Below, in pieces: positions 44,092 through 54,034 of a stretch of 64,000 nt of DNA; the stretch's first letter is position 1, and the number at the start of each line of letters is the position of its first letter. Below the pieces are notes generated by a model. It did not search any database and was not told the origin of the DNA. It saw only the letters and a program-made list of their open reading frames with translations. Source of the DNA: Pseudomonas xionganensis (GTDB lineage Bacteria > Pseudomonadota > Gammaproteobacteria > Pseudomonadales > Pseudomonadaceae); contig NZ_WKJZ01000001.1 of NCBI RefSeq assembly GCF_009763245.1, forward strand, positions 1,978,810-2,042,809. The letters are read 5' to 3'. Made by a program: the position numbers and the translations under genes.

Positions 44092-44759
44092 GCACGGCGC
44101 AACGCCGGCCAAACCCTGTGGCCTTGCGGTGGATGAAAAGAGCGTCATCCACCCTACAGCGGATAGCGGTGCAGGATCGGCCAACCCCTAGGGTGGATGG
44201 CGCTGTACCCATTCACCAATGCGGCTTGTGGTGGACGAAAAGAGCGTCATCCACCCTACAACTGATAGCGGTGCAGGGTCGTCCAACCCGTAGGGCGAAT
44301 GGCGCTGTACCCATTCACCAATGCGCCTTGTGGTGGATGAAAAGAGCGTCATCCACCCTACAGCGGATAGCGGTGCAGGGTCGTCCAGCCGTAGGGTGGA
44401 TGGCGCTTTATCCATCCACCAATGTGCCCTCATGGTGGAGGCAAGGAACGCCTTCTGGATTCAGACGCCCCTGCAAGCCAGGCTCATAGCTGTTATTGGC
44501 GTTGTGCTCAGCGCCTGCGGCCTTACATCTGGCAGCCAAAACCACCGCGCTGTAAATCTTTCGTTACGCATGGCAAGCCCTTGCCATCAGGCTGCGCGTG
44601 GTTTTTCTGGGTGTAATAAAAACTTGCCATCAGCATGGGCTAAGCCCAGGGCATGCCGCTGCGTGCCGGCTTGTGAGCGGGGCTGTGCTCGGTTGTGATG
44701 GGATCAATTCGCGCCGTTGCCCAGGCAGCGGTTGATCACAACAACAACGAGGAGGCGCA
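44092..44759. other. 668-bp intergenic region with tandem palindromic repeats upstream of hpd
   Basis: The first half is the tandem array at 44128-44433. The second half (44434-44759) has no credible ORF. An ACAACAACGAGGAGGCGCA stretch ends at 44759, giving hpd a strong GAGGAGG ribosome site. I see no certain sigma-70 promoter. Confidence 0.6.
44128..44433. repeat. Three exact-length 102-bp tandem repeats built from paired palindromes
   Basis: Units at 44128-44229, 44230-44331 and 44332-44433 each start GGTGGAyGAAAAGAGCGTC and run through ATCCACCCTAC, a ~35-bp spacer with ATAGCGGTGCAGG, then TAGGGyGrATGGCGCT and CACCAATG. A partial fourth start (GGTGGAG) follows at 44434. Each unit thus holds two palindromes, first in the CCCTAC orientation, then in the GTAGGG orientation. 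The copies differ by scattered substitutions but no length changes. Confidence 0.92.
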
Positions 44760-45842
44760 ATGAACGCCGTGAACAAGATCGAGCAGCACAACCCCATCGG
44801 CACCGACGGCTTCGAGTTCGTCGAATACACCGCGCCGACCCCGGAAGGCATCCAGCAGCTGCGTGAGCTGTTCACCGCCATGGGCTTTACCGAAACCGCC
44901 AAGCACCGCTCCAAGGAAGTCTGGCTGTTCCAGCAAAACGATATCAACTTCGTCCTCAATGGCAGCCCCACCGGCCATGTGCGCGAGTTCGGTTTGAAGC
45001 ACGGCCCCAGTGCCTGCGCCATGGCCTTCCGGGTCAGGAACGCGGCCCAGGCCGCCGCCTATGTCGAATCCCAGGGCGCCAAGCTGGTGGGCAGCCATGC
45101 CAACTTCGGCGAGCTGAATATCCCCTGCGTCGAGGGCATCGGTGGTTCGCTGCTGTATCTGGTGGACCGTTACGGCGACAAGAGCATCTATGACGTCGAC
45201 TTCGAATATATCGAGGGGCGTACAGCCAACGACAACTCGGTGGGCCTGAAAGAGCTGGATCACCTGACCCACAACGTCAAGCGCGGACAGATGGATGTGT
45301 GGTCGGGCTTCTACGAGCGCATCGCCAATTTCCGCGAAATCCGCTACTTCGATATCGAAGGCAAGCTCACCGGCCTGCTGTCGCGCGCCATGACTGCGCC
45401 CTGCGGCAAGATCCGCATTCCGATCAACGAGTCGGCCGACGACAAGTCGCAGATCGAGGAATTTATCCGCGAGTACCAGGGTGAGGGCATCCAGCATATC
45501 GCCCTGAGCACCGACGATATCTACGAAACGGTACGGCGTCTGCGTGCCAATGGCGTGGATTTTATGAGCACCCCGGGCACCTACTACGACAAGGTCGACA
45601 CCCGTGTGGCCGGCCATGGCGAGCCCACCGATGTGCTGCGCGAGCTGAATATCCTGATCGACGGCGCACCGGGCGATGACGGCATCCTGCTGCAGATTTT
45701 CACCAATACTGTGATTGGCCCGATCTTCTTCGAGATCATCCAGCGCAAGGGCAATCAGGGCTTCGGCGAGGGCAACTTCAAGGCCCTGTTCGAGTCCATC
45801 GAGGAAGACCAGATCAAGCGCGGCGTAATCAAGGCCGAGTGA
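44760..45842 (+). CDS. hpd: 4-Hydroxyphenylpyruvate dioxygenase
   Basis: Hpd converts 4-hydroxyphenylpyruvate to homogentisate, the committed step of tyrosine and phenylalanine breakdown. The 360-residue protein has two vicinal-oxygen-chelate halves; the C-terminal half carries the iron ligands in LDHLTHNV, IQHIALSTDD and FFEIIQRKG. The DIYETVRRLRANGVDFM stretch is also typical. GAGGAGG precedes the ATG. The three later pathway genes follow on the same strand, each after a gap of 90-130 bp containing a palindromic repeat. Confidence 0.96.
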   Translation: MNAVNKIEQHNPIGTDGFEFVEYTAPTPEGIQQLRELFTAMGFTETAKHRSKEVWLFQQNDINFVLNGSPTGHVREFGLKHGPSACAMAFRVRNAAQAAAYVESQGAKLVGSHANFGELNIPCVEGIGGSLLYLVDRYGDKSIYDVDFEYIEGRTANDNSVGLKELDHLTHNVKRGQMDVWSGFYERIANFREIRYFDIEGKLTGLLSRAMTAPCGKIRIPINESADDKSQIEEFIREYQGEGIQHIALSTDDIYETVRRLRANGVDFMSTPGTYYDKVDTRVAGHGEPTDVLRELNILIDGAPGDDGILLQIFTNTVIGPIFFEIIQRKGNQGFGEGNFKALFESIEEDQIKRGVIKAE

Positions 45843-45845
45843 GTC

Positions 45846-45924
45846 GTAGGGTGGATGTCGCTGTTTACATCCACCAGGGAATACGAATAACCGGTGGAAA
45901 ACGCTTTGCAGTTTTCCACCCTAC
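45846..45924. repeat. Paired GTAGGGTGG palindromes between hpd and hmgA
   Basis: GTAGGGTGG, ATGTCGCTGTTTACAT, CCACC is followed by a 20-bp spacer and GGTGG, AAAACGCTTTGCAGTTTT, CCACCCTAC. The two inner stems differ in sequence, yet each is self-complementary. Confidence 0.85.
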
Positions 45925-45941
45925 AGACTTGGAGCTTCGAG

Positions 45942-47081
45942 ATGAGCCGTAACTGGATTAGCTTTCCCCTGCGTGAAGGTGAGTGTTCGCGTCAGGCGCA
46001 CTGCGACTTTCCCGAAGGCACCTATGAGCGCGAGATGGGCCGCGAAGGTTTCTTCGGCCCCACCGCGCACCTGCACCACAAGCATCCGCCCACCGGCTGG
46101 ATCGACTGGGAAGGGCCGTTGCGGCCCCATGCCTTCAACTTCAATGAGATTCCCAGCGAGCGTGACTGCCCCCTTGCCGCGCCGCTGACTCTGCACAATG
46201 CGGACATGAAGCTGCGCGTATGGAAAACCCATGGCGCCATGCGCCATCTGGTGCGCAACGCCGACGGTGATGATCTGTTGTTTATCCACGAGGGGGCAGG
46301 GGAGTTCTATTGCGACTTCGGCCACCTGAGCTACCGCGACGGCGATTACCTGCTGATCCCCCGTGGCACTGCCTGGCGCATCGAGGCCCATGAGCCGACC
46401 TTTATGCTGCTGATCGAGAGCAGCGACGGTGCCTATCAGCTGCCGGACAAGGGTCTGCTCGGCCCCCAGGCGATCTTCGACCCGGCGGTGCTCGATCATC
46501 CGCGTATCGATGAGGCCTTCAAGGCGCAGCAGGACGAGAACACCTGGCAGATCCGCATCAAGCGCCGGGGCCAGATCAGCACCGTGACCTATCCCTACAA
46601 CCCGCTGGATGTGGTTGGCTGGCATGGCGACAACTGCGTGGTGCGCCTCAACTGGTGTGATATTCGCCCGCTGATGAGCCATCGCTACCACCTGCCGCCT
46701 TCGGCGCACACCACCTTCGTGGCCAACGGCTTTGTGATCTGCACCTTTACCCCGCGCCCGGTGGAAAGCGACCCCGGCGCGCTGAAGGTGCCCTTCTATC
46801 ACAACAACGACGACTACGACGAAGTGCTGTTCTACCACCGCGGCAACTTCTTCAGCCGCGACAATATCGAGCAGGGCATGGTCACCCTGCACCCGTGCGG
46901 CTTCCCCCACGGCCCACACCCCAAGGCGCTGAAAAAGGCCCTGGTGGACCCGGCGACCTTTATCGATGAGGTGGCGGTGATGATCGACACCCGCCGCGCC
47001 CTGGAAGTCGGCGAAGCCGCCGCCGGGGTGGATGTTCCCGAATATGTAAATTCCTGGCGTGCGCCGGGGGCAGACGGCTGA
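45942..47081 (+). CDS. hmgA: Homogentisate 1,2-dioxygenase, short bacterial form
   Basis: HmgA opens the ring of homogentisate to maleylacetoacetate. The 379-residue cupin enzyme contains HLHHKHPPTGWIDWEGPLRP, the iron-site region FYHRGNFFSRDN and HPCGFPHGPHPKAL. It is shorter than the ~430-residue HmgA of P. putida and P. aeruginosa and resembles the version in Shewanella and Vibrio, from memory. GGAG lies 8 bp before the ATG at 45942. Its place between hpd and fahA supports the assignment. Confidence 0.87.
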   Translation: MSRNWISFPLREGECSRQAHCDFPEGTYEREMGREGFFGPTAHLHHKHPPTGWIDWEGPLRPHAFNFNEIPSERDCPLAAPLTLHNADMKLRVWKTHGAMRHLVRNADGDDLLFIHEGAGEFYCDFGHLSYRDGDYLLIPRGTAWRIEAHEPTFMLLIESSDGAYQLPDKGLLGPQAIFDPAVLDHPRIDEAFKAQQDENTWQIRIKRRGQISTVTYPYNPLDVVGWHGDNCVVRLNWCDIRPLMSHRYHLPPSAHTTFVANGFVICTFTPRPVESDPGALKVPFYHNNDDYDEVLFYHRGNFFSRDNIEQGMVTLHPCGFPHGPHPKALKKALVDPATFIDEVAVMIDTRRALEVGEAAAGVDVPEYVNSWRAPGADG

Positions 47082-47087
47082 GCAACC

Positions 47088-47150
47088 GTAGGAGCGGGCC
47101 ATGCCCGCGAATATGCGGTATCAGGCATCGCGGGCATGGCCCGCTCCTAC
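47088..47150. repeat. REP-like perfect inverted repeat between hmgA and fahA
   Basis: Two 23-bp arms starting GTAGGAGCGGGCCATGCCCG and ending in CCCGCTCCTAC are perfect reverse complements around a 17-bp centre. GTAGGAGCGGGC-type ends are familiar from Pseudomonas REP elements. It starts 7 bp after the hmgA stop. Confidence 0.9.
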
Positions 47151-47171
47151 ACATAAATTGAAGGTTGAACC

Positions 47172-48155
47172 ATGAAACTCGCATCACTCAATCAAGGCCG
47201 CGACGGTGTACTGGTCGTGATATCCCGCGACCTCAGCCGCGCCATCCAGGTGCCGTCCATCGCTGCCACCCTGCAGGCCGCCCTGGATAACTGGGCCGTC
47301 GCCAAGCCCAAGCTGGAAGCGGTGTACCAACGCCTGAACGATGGCCTGGACGAGGGCGCGTTCGCCTTCGAGCAGAGTGCCTGCCACAGCCCCTTGCCTC
47401 GGGCCTATCACTGGGCCGACGGCAGCGCCTACGTCAACCATGTGGAGCTGGTGCGCAAGGCCCGTGGCGCCGAGATGCCGGAAAGCTTCTGGCATGACCC
47501 GCTGATGTACCAGGGCGGCGCCGACAGCTTTATCCCGCCGCACAGCCCGATCCAGATGGCCGATGAGGCCTGGGGTATCGACCTAGAAGCCGAGATCGCG
47601 GTGATCACCGATGACGTGCCCATGGGTGCAACTGCCGCCGAGGCGGCTGCGCATATCCAGCTGCTGATGCTGGTCAATGACGTGTCCCTGCGCAACCTGA
47701 TCCCCGGCGAGCTGGCCAAGGGCTTTGGCTTCTACCAGAGCAAGCCGTCATCCAGCTTCTCGCCGGTGGCCATTACCCCGGATGAGCTGGGCGATGCCTG
47801 GCAGGGCGGCAAGGTACACCGGCCGCTGGTGTCGCATATCAACGGCGCGCTGTTCGGCCAGCCCGATGCCGGTGTGGACATGACCTTCAACTTCCCGACC
47901 CTGGTGGCCCACGCGGCCAAGACCCGCCCCCTGGGCGCGGGCACAATCATCGGCTCCGGCACCGTGTCCAACTACGACCGCAGCGCGGGCTTCAGCTGCC
48001 TGGCGGAAAAACGCATGCTGGAAATCATCGAGCAGGGCGAGGCGAAAACCCCGTTCCTCAGGTTCGGCGACCGGGTGCGTATCGAGATGTTCGACGCGAG
48101 CGGCCACAGCATCTTCGGCGCCATCGATCAGGCGGTGGAAAAGTATGAGCCTTAA
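47172..48155 (+). CDS. fahA: Fumarylacetoacetase (FAH family)
   Basis: The enzyme splits fumarylacetoacetate into fumarate and acetoacetate. The 327-residue protein has the FAH-fold metal site acidic residues in WGIDLEAEIAVI and DVSLRN, then KGFGFYQSKPSSSFSPVAI, GAGTIIGSGTVSN and the late FGDRVRIEMFD. It belongs to the ~330-residue group used in Shewanella- and beta-proteobacterium-like homogentisate clusters rather than the ~430-residue form. maiA follows after a palindromic repeat. Confidence 0.9.
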   Translation: MKLASLNQGRDGVLVVISRDLSRAIQVPSIAATLQAALDNWAVAKPKLEAVYQRLNDGLDEGAFAFEQSACHSPLPRAYHWADGSAYVNHVELVRKARGAEMPESFWHDPLMYQGGADSFIPPHSPIQMADEAWGIDLEAEIAVITDDVPMGATAAEAAAHIQLLMLVNDVSLRNLIPGELAKGFGFYQSKPSSSFSPVAITPDELGDAWQGGKVHRPLVSHINGALFGQPDAGVDMTFNFPTLVAHAAKTRPLGAGTIIGSGTVSNYDRSAGFSCLAEKRMLEIIEQGEAKTPFLRFGDRVRIEMFDASGHSIFGAIDQAVEKYEP

Positions 48156-48172
48156 GCGGCAAGCCACAAGTC

Positions 48173-48263
48173 GTAGGGTGGATGTCGCTTTTTACATCCA
48201 CCAGAGCGCACGACTATTAGCTCTGTGGCCTGGTGGACAACGCTGCGCGGTTGTCCACCCTAC
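48173..48263. repeat. Paired GTAGGGTGG palindromes between fahA and maiA
   Basis: GTAGGGTGG, ATGTCGCTTTTTACAT, CCACC is followed by a 29-bp spacer and GGTGG, ACAACGCTGCGCGGTTGT, CCACCCTAC. It starts 18 bp after the fahA stop. Confidence 0.85.
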
Positions 48264-48284
48264 GGGTCCCAGAGGTCCTGCCAA

Positions 48285-48935
48285 ATGCTGACGCTCTATT
48301 CCTACTGGCGTTCCAGCGCTGCCTACCGGGTGCGTATTGCCTTGAACCTCAAGGGTCTGGCCTACCGGCAGGTACCGGTGCACCTGGTCAAGGACGGCGG
48401 TCAGCAGCGCGCGGCCGAGTACCAGGCGCTTAATCCGCAGCAACTGGTGCCGCTGCTGGTGGACGAGGACTGCGGCGGGGTACGAATCGCCCAGTCCCTG
48501 GCCATTCTCGAATACCTGGAAGAGGTCTGTCCGCTGCCGGCGCTGTTGCCGGCAGACCCGGCCGAACGCGCCCAGGTGCGCGCCCTGGCCCTGCATATCG
48601 CCTGCGATATCCATCCGCTGAATAACCTGCGGGTATTGCAGTACCTGTCTGGCGAACTGGGTGTGAATGATGCGGCCAAGGATGCCTGGTATCGCCACTG
48701 GGTCGAGGCCGGCCTGGCCGCGCTGGAGGCGGGCGTGGCAGCGTTCGATGGGCGCCTGTCCCTGGGTGAGCGGCCCGGTTATCTGGAAGCCTGCCTGATC
48801 CCACAGCTGTACAACGCCCGGCGTTTCAACTGTCAGCTGGACGCCTACCCGAGGCTGCTGGCCATTGAGGCGCGCTGCGAAAGCCTGGACGCCTTCCGCC
48901 TGGCCGCGCCGGAGCAGCAGCCCGACGCCCAGTAA
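48285..48935 (+). CDS. maiA: Maleylacetoacetate isomerase (zeta-class GST)
   Basis: MaiA isomerises maleylacetoacetate to fumarylacetoacetate with glutathione. The 216-residue protein starts [19 protein letters not shown], containing the zeta-class SSxxYRVRIAL active-site motif, then [13 protein letters not shown] and [10 protein letters not shown] for glutathione binding, and a helical C-terminal domain with [20 protein letters not shown] lies 8 bp before the ATG at 48285. It completes the hpd-hmgA-fahA-maiA set. Confidence 0.93.
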   Translation: MLTLYSYWRSSAAYRVRIALNLKGLAYRQVPVHLVKDGGQQRAAEYQALNPQQLVPLLVDEDCGGVRIAQSLAILEYLEEVCPLPALLPADPAERAQVRALALHIACDIHPLNNLRVLQYLSGELGVNDAAKDAWYRHWVEAGLAALEAGVAAFDGRLSLGERPGYLEACLIPQLYNARRFNCQLDAYPRLLAIEARCESLDAFRLAAPEQQPDAQ

Positions 48936-48953
48936 GATGCCCTTGCGGTGGCT

Positions 48954-48998
48954 GGCGGCTTTTCGCCAGCCTTCCCGGCCCATCGGCGAAAAGCCGCC
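48954..48998. repeat. Perfect 14-bp inverted repeat between maiA and the chemoreceptor
   Basis: GGCGGCTTTTCGCC (48954-48967) and GGCGAAAAGCCGCC (48985-48998) are exact reverse complements around 17 bp. The left arm can also fold alone as GCTGGCG with CGCCAGC. It may end the maiA transcript, though no T run follows. Confidence 0.6.
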
Positions 48999-49153
48999 GC
49001 CGTCCGCGGCACTCCGTTCTTCCGGCAATAGCTCGGCAAGGCTCTAGACTTGCTGTGTCAGGCCTGCTTGCAGGCCTGGCGCAGGGGTTGCAAGGACCGC
49101 GCTGCGCCTGCCTGTGCGTGACCACGCCGAAAATAAGAATGGAGTACCCCGCT

Positions 49154-51103
49154 ATGTCTGCCGCCCGCCTGTTCGCCGACCTGGGTGTCGCGAAAAAACT
49201 GCTCTGTGCCTTTGCCCTGGTGCTGCTGCTGACCCTGGCGGTTACCGTCAGCGGTTTTGCCGCCCTGCAGGCGGTGCTGCAGGGCCATCACGATGCCGCG
49301 CGCCTGGCCGCCATCGACGGCCAGTTGCTGCAGGCGCGCAGCCTGGAGCGGGATTTCGCCCTGCGCCAGAGCGCCGAGACAGCCCAGCGTATGCACGAGC
49401 AGTTGACTGCGGTTGAGCAATCGCTGAGCGAGCAGCTCCAGGCCAGCAGCGCCGCCAGGCAGCCACCGCTGCAGCGCATGCAGCAGGCTCTGGGCGACTA
49501 CCGCGACCAGTTCGATACCTTTGTTCAGCAGCAGGAACGCGCCCGCGCAGCCCGCGAGCAGATGCGCGCGGCTGCCCAGGAGGCGCGTGATCAGTTCGAG
49601 GTGATCGAACTGGATATGTACGACGCCGTGCGTGAGCTGCGTCTGGCCGGTGACCGCCTGCGTGGCAGCGACCCGCTGACCCTGGCAGAAACCGCCTCGG
49701 GCCTGAGCAAGCGCATGCTCGACCTGCGCGGTCACGAGAGCCTGTACATCATCGATGGTTCGGCCGAGGCCCTGGAGGAGTGGAATTACGTCAGCGAGGA
49801 TTTGCAGACCGTGGCCCGTAGCCTGATGGTCTGGCTCGACGATGAGCAGAAGCGCGCCATCGAAACCGCCCTGCAGGCCTTGACCCAGTACCAGCAGGCC
49901 TTTGCCAACTACCAGCAGGTGCGCCAGCACAGTCAGGCCAGTGAAACGGCCATGCGCGAACAGGCGCGGGCGGTATTAAGCCAGGCCAAGGAAGCGGTGG
50001 GCGCCGAGGAACAGGCCATGACCGCCGGCAGTGCCCGGGCGCAGCTGCTGCTCGGCTCCATGGGCCTGGCCGCCGTGTTGCTGGGCATGCTCGCCGCCTG
50101 GCTGATTTCCCGCTCCATCGTCTTGCCCCTGCGTCAGGTCGTGGGCTTTGCCCAGCGTATTGCCGAGGGCGACCTCAGTCAGGATCTGGCCCAGGACCGG
50201 CGCGACGAAGTCGGCCAGCTGATGGCCGCCATGCAGCGCATGAGCCACAGCCTGCGCGAGCTGATCGGGCGTATCGGTGGCGGTGTCAGCCAGATTGCCG
50301 CGGCCGCCGAACAGCTCTCGGCCATCACCGCCCAGACCAGCGACGGGGTGCAGACCCAGCGCCTGGAAACCGAGCAGACCGCCACCGCCATGCAGCAAAT
50401 GAGCGCCACCGTGCAGGAGGTGGCGCAGAACGCCGAGCAGGCTTCCCAGGCTGCCCAGGGCGCCGATCAGCAGGCCCAGCAGGGCAACCAGGTGGTGCAG
50501 CAGGCGGTGGCCCAGGTCAATCGCCTGGCCGGAGAAGTGGAAGAGTCCGCCGAGGCCATGGCCGCCCTTAGCCAGGAGAGTGGGCGCATTGGCGGCGTGC
50601 TGGAGGTGATTCGCAATGTGGCCGAGCAGACCAACCTGCTGGCCCTTAACGCGGCCATCGAAGCGGCCCGGGCCGGCGAACAGGGGCGCGGCTTTGCCGT
50701 GGTGGCTGACGAGGTGCGCGCCCTGGCCAGGCGTGCCCAGGACTCCACCGAGGAGATCGAGAAGCTGATCGGCGGCCTGCAGCGCATGGCCCGCGCTGCT
50801 GTGGAAAAGATGGACAACAGCCGCAACCTGACCCAGCAGACCGTCAGCCTGGCCGGCGAGGCGGGTGCAGCATTGGGCCGCATTACCCAGGCGGTGAGCA
50901 CCATCGAGCAGATGAACCAGCAGATCGCCGCCGCAGCCGAAGAGCAGAGCGCGGTGGCGGACACCATCAGCCAGAGCCTGACCCGGGTGCGTGACATCGG
51001 TGAGCAGAGCGCCAGTGCCAGCGAACAGACCGCCGCCTCCAGCGCCGAGCTGGCGCGTTTGGGGGTGGAGTTGCAGGGGCTGGTACGACAGTTTCGTACC
51101 TGA
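49154..51103 (+). CDS. Methyl-accepting chemotaxis protein with large helical periplasmic domain
   Basis: The 649-residue chemoreceptor has a first membrane helix at about 13-35, a periplasmic domain of about 260 residues that is helical throughout and resembles the HBM (helical bimodular) ligand domain, a second helix near 300-320, HAMP, and the cytoplasmic coiled coil with the conserved tip [23 protein letters not shown] receptors of pseudomonads sense TCA-cycle acids, aromatics or polyamines. I place the start at 49154 ([11 protein letters not shown]), preceded by GGAG; ATG 49139 is an alternative. No CheR-binding pentapeptide is seen at the C-terminus. Confidence 0.9.
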   Translation: MSAARLFADLGVAKKLLCAFALVLLLTLAVTVSGFAALQAVLQGHHDAARLAAIDGQLLQARSLERDFALRQSAETAQRMHEQLTAVEQSLSEQLQASSAARQPPLQRMQQALGDYRDQFDTFVQQQERARAAREQMRAAAQEARDQFEVIELDMYDAVRELRLAGDRLRGSDPLTLAETASGLSKRMLDLRGHESLYIIDGSAEALEEWNYVSEDLQTVARSLMVWLDDEQKRAIETALQALTQYQQAFANYQQVRQHSQASETAMREQARAVLSQAKEAVGAEEQAMTAGSARAQLLLGSMGLAAVLLGMLAAWLISRSIVLPLRQVVGFAQRIAEGDLSQDLAQDRRDEVGQLMAAMQRMSHSLRELIGRIGGGVSQIAAAAEQLSAITAQTSDGVQTQRLETEQTATAMQQMSATVQEVAQNAEQASQAAQGADQQAQQGNQVVQQAVAQVNRLAGEVEESAEAMAALSQESGRIGGVLEVIRNVAEQTNLLALNAAIEAARAGEQGRGFAVVADEVRALARRAQDSTEEIEKLIGGLQRMARAAVEKMDNSRNLTQQTVSLAGEAGAALGRITQAVSTIEQMNQQIAAAAEEQSAVADTISQSLTRVRDIGEQSASASEQTAASSAELARLGVELQGLVRQFRT

Positions 51104-51160
51104 GGACTCAGCCCCTCAAGCCGCTCTGACCCGGAAGCCCAAGCGCCGTCCGGGCGCGGC

Positions 51161-52240
51161 CTAGCAGTGGCTCGGCTCGGCCTGGCAGTTAAGGGCCGCC
51201 ACCGGTTTGCCCAGCTCACTGGCCCAGGCCAGCAACGGTACATCCACCTCGGGGCGCCAGATGCGCGTCAGCAGCAATTGCAGGCGTTCGGCATCGCCGC
51301 GTTCGAAGGGCAGCCGCGGGATTTGCTCATGCACGCGCCACTGGCCGTCTTCCAGGGTGGCGAAATCGAAGCGGAAGGGATGAAAGCCGGTCATGCCCAG
51401 GCGAATATCGGTGACCACCAGCCGCTCGCCGATCTGGTCGTAGCGCAGCACGCCATCGGTAAACCAGCTCAGGCGCGCATGGGCCGGTGAGTCGGCCAGC
51501 GCCGCCGCCAGCTGCGTGCCCCGGGGAATGCGCTCCAGGCGCGGCGGCTGCTGGTCCAGCCAGCTGACCAGGGCCTCGTGGTAATCCGCGCCGTCCAGCA
51601 CGATCACCCGCCACAGCATGCTGTTGAACGGAGTCGGGGTGCTGAAGATCTGCTCGGCCTGGATGCCCTGGCGGGCCAGCTCGGCCTCCACCCGCTGTTC
51701 GGCCATCTGCTTGCCGGCCAGGGTAGAAGCCAGGTACAGGCTCGACAGCAGCAGGGCCACGGCCGGGGCCTTGGCTACCTTGTCGCGCAGGCCATGAAGC
51801 AGGCCCAGGGCGACCGCGATACACAGGGGCAGGGTATAGAGTGGATCGATGATAAAGATGCTCGACCAGGCCGTGGGCACGGGCATCAGTGGCCAGAGCA
51901 ACTGGGTGCCATAGCTGGTAAAGCTGTCCAGCAGCGGGTGAGTAATCAGCACCAGCCAGATCGCCAGAAACAGGCGTCTGCTCGAATAATCAGGGTTGGG
52001 CCGGTAGCGGCGGATCAGCCAGGTCAGCAACACGGCCAGGGTACTGAGCACGAATAACGAATGACTGAAGCCGCGGTGGTAGGTCATATCGGCCACGGCG
52101 TCGCCGTAATCGATCACCACATCCAGGTCGGGCAGGGTGCCGAGCATGGCGCCATAGAGCAGCGCCTTGCGGCCTTGCCAACGACCAAGCAGGGCGCCCT
52201 GAATACTGGCGCCCAGTACGGCTTGGGTTATCGAATCCAT
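51161..52240 (-). CDS. YdjM/DUF457-type metal-dependent membrane hydrolase
   Basis: The 359-residue protein opens MDSITQAVLGASIQGALLG and has the YdjM-family His/Asp pattern: GTLPDLDVVIDYG, YHRGFSHSLF and THPLLDSFTSYGTQLLWP, within an N-terminal part of four or five membrane helices. The C-terminal 190 residues are soluble and probably periplasmic. Family members are predicted metal-dependent hydrolases; activity is unproven. It lies between two chemoreceptor genes and is convergent with the first. Confidence 0.87.
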   Translation of the reverse strand: MDSITQAVLGASIQGALLGRWQGRKALLYGAMLGTLPDLDVVIDYGDAVADMTYHRGFSHSLFVLSTLAVLLTWLIRRYRPNPDYSSRRLFLAIWLVLITHPLLDSFTSYGTQLLWPLMPVPTAWSSIFIIDPLYTLPLCIAVALGLLHGLRDKVAKAPAVALLLSSLYLASTLAGKQMAEQRVEAELARQGIQAEQIFSTPTPFNSMLWRVIVLDGADYHEALVSWLDQQPPRLERIPRGTQLAAALADSPAHARLSWFTDGVLRYDQIGERLVVTDIRLGMTGFHPFRFDFATLEDGQWRVHEQIPRLPFERGDAERLQLLLTRIWRPEVDVPLLAWASELGKPVAALNCQAEPSHC

Positions 52241-52396
52241 CGCAATCAGTCTCGGGTTGAACAGAAGGCTAAGGTAACCGAGCGGCAGGCCGCTGGCTGC
52301 GGCTAATGTTCAAGCAAAGGTTTCAGCGCGAGGGCTGCCGATCGCTATGACTGCCGGCAGCCGATCTGCGCGCAAGCCCCGCAGCGGGGGCTGCTT

Positions 52397-54034
52397 TCAG
52401 AGCTTGAAAAAGCTCACCTTGTTGGTCAGGCGGTTGGCCAGGGTGGCCAGTTCGCGGCTGGACACTGCCACCTGCTCGGAGCCGGCGGAGGTTTCCAGGG
52501 TGGCGCTGTGGATGCGGTTGATGTTCTGGTTGACCTCTTCGGCCACCGCGCTCTGTTCTTCCGAGGCGCTGGCGATCTGCGCGTTCATGTCATTGATGGC
52601 GGTGACTTCGCTGCGAATCTTGTTCAGCGCATCTTCCGCCTGGCCGGTCTGCTCCACAGTCTGCTGGGCCAGCTGACGGCTGCTGCGCATCACTTCGGCG
52701 GCCTTGCCGGCACCTTCCTGCAGCTTGCCAATCATGCCGCGAATCTCCCGGGTGGAGTCCTGGGTGCGGGTGGCCAGCGAACGGACCTCATCGGCCACCA
52801 CGGCAAAGCCGCGCCCATGCTCGCCAGCCCGAGCCGCTTCGATGGCGGCGTTGAGGGCCAGCAGGTTGGTCTGCTCGGCAATGGAGGTGATCACCTCGAT
52901 AATCTTTTCAATGCTCTCACTGTCGGTGGATACCTGCTGCACGCTCTCAGCGGCGCTTTCCAGGGTGCGTGCCAGGTTTTGTATAGCGGTGGCGGTGGCG
53001 CTGACCACCTGGTTGCCGGTGGCCACTTCGTTATCAGCTGTGCGGGTGGCCGATGCGGCGCTGGCGGCATAGTTGGCCACTTCATTAACGGTTGCCGCCA
53101 TCTGGTTGATGGCAGTGGCCATCTGCTCGGCCTCGCTGGATTGCAGGCGAATCTGCTGGTTGTTGCTGTCGGAGGTGGTCAGCAGTTGATCCGAGGCCAG
53201 GGTCAGCTCGCTCGCGGCGCTGCGCACCTGGGTGATGGTGTCGGCCAGGTGCCTGACCATATTCTGCAGATCGCCCATCACACTGTTCGGGTAGCGAGTT
53301 TCGATACGCTGATTGAGTTCTCCCTTGGCCAGACGCTGGATCACTTCGGCCACCCGGTACGGTTCGGCACCCAGGGTGGATTTGAGCTTGTTGATGATGA
53401 GCAGCGACACACCAATGCTCAGCAACACTGCAGCTCCAGTCACCAGCAGGATCAACAGGCGGAAACCACCTGCCGCCTCGCGCACCTCGGCGATGTCTTT
53501 GCTGACCAGGGCTTCTTCATGATCGATAAAGGCGTTGATACGCTTGAGCCACTCACTGTAGGCGGGCGAGGCCTGCGTCATCAGCAGTTCTTGGGCTGCC
53601 TGTGTATTGCCCTGGCGGCGCAGGCTGATCAGTTGTTCGGTCAGAGGCAGGGTGCTGCGTTCAATATCCTTGATCGCATTCAGCAGACGCTGTTCGGCTG
53701 CCGTAGGGGCTTGCGTACGCAACAGGCTTTCCATGGCCTGGGCCGACTCCTGATAGAAGGCGTTGAGGCGCTGGATATCGTTGAGGTGAGTGTTCAGCGC
53801 CAGATCGTTGTCCACCAGCACGGCATCGCGGATGGCAATGGCGCGGTCATGCACACTACCGCGGAAGTTGATGGCATAGCGCTGTTTGAGCGAGGCACCG
53901 TCGCTCACGGCAGTCAGGGTGCTGTCGATAAAGCCAACGCGCTGCACACCGATCAGCGTGATCAGGATCATCAGCGACAGTATCAAGCCGAAACCAAGAC
54001 CCAGACGCTGGGCAATGCTCAACTGTGATTGCAT
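52397..54034 (-). CDS. Methyl-accepting chemotaxis protein with 4HB-type sensor domain
   Basis: The 545-residue chemoreceptor has a first membrane helix at about 11-31, a four-helix-bundle periplasmic domain of about 155 residues (4HB_MCP type, [20 protein letters not shown] near the start), a second helix near 190-212, HAMP, and the conserved signalling tip [20 protein letters not shown]. The ligand is not predictable. Two small hairpins downstream (about 52333-52360 and 52375-52392) may end its transcript, but neither has a T run. Confidence 0.9.
   Translation of the reverse strand: MQSQLSIAQRLGLGFGLILSLMILITLIGVQRVGFIDSTLTAVSDGASLKQRYAINFRGSVHDRAIAIRDAVLVDNDLALNTHLNDIQRLNAFYQESAQAMESLLRTQAPTAAEQRLLNAIKDIERSTLPLTEQLISLRRQGNTQAAQELLMTQASPAYSEWLKRINAFIDHEEALVSKDIAEVREAAGGFRLLILLVTGAAVLLSIGVSLLIINKLKSTLGAEPYRVAEVIQRLAKGELNQRIETRYPNSVMGDLQNMVRHLADTITQVRSAASELTLASDQLLTTSDSNNQQIRLQSSEAEQMATAINQMAATVNEVANYAASAASATRTADNEVATGNQVVSATATAIQNLARTLESAAESVQQVSTDSESIEKIIEVITSIAEQTNLLALNAAIEAARAGEHGRGFAVVADEVRSLATRTQDSTREIRGMIGKLQEGAGKAAEVMRSSRQLAQQTVEQTGQAEDALNKIRSEVTAINDMNAQIASASEEQSAVAEEVNQNINRIHSATLETSAGSEQVAVSSRELATLANRLTNKVSFFKL

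Noticed and set aside
44128..44433. CRISPR array
   Set aside because: The repeat unit is 102 bp with no unique spacers, and no cas genes are present.
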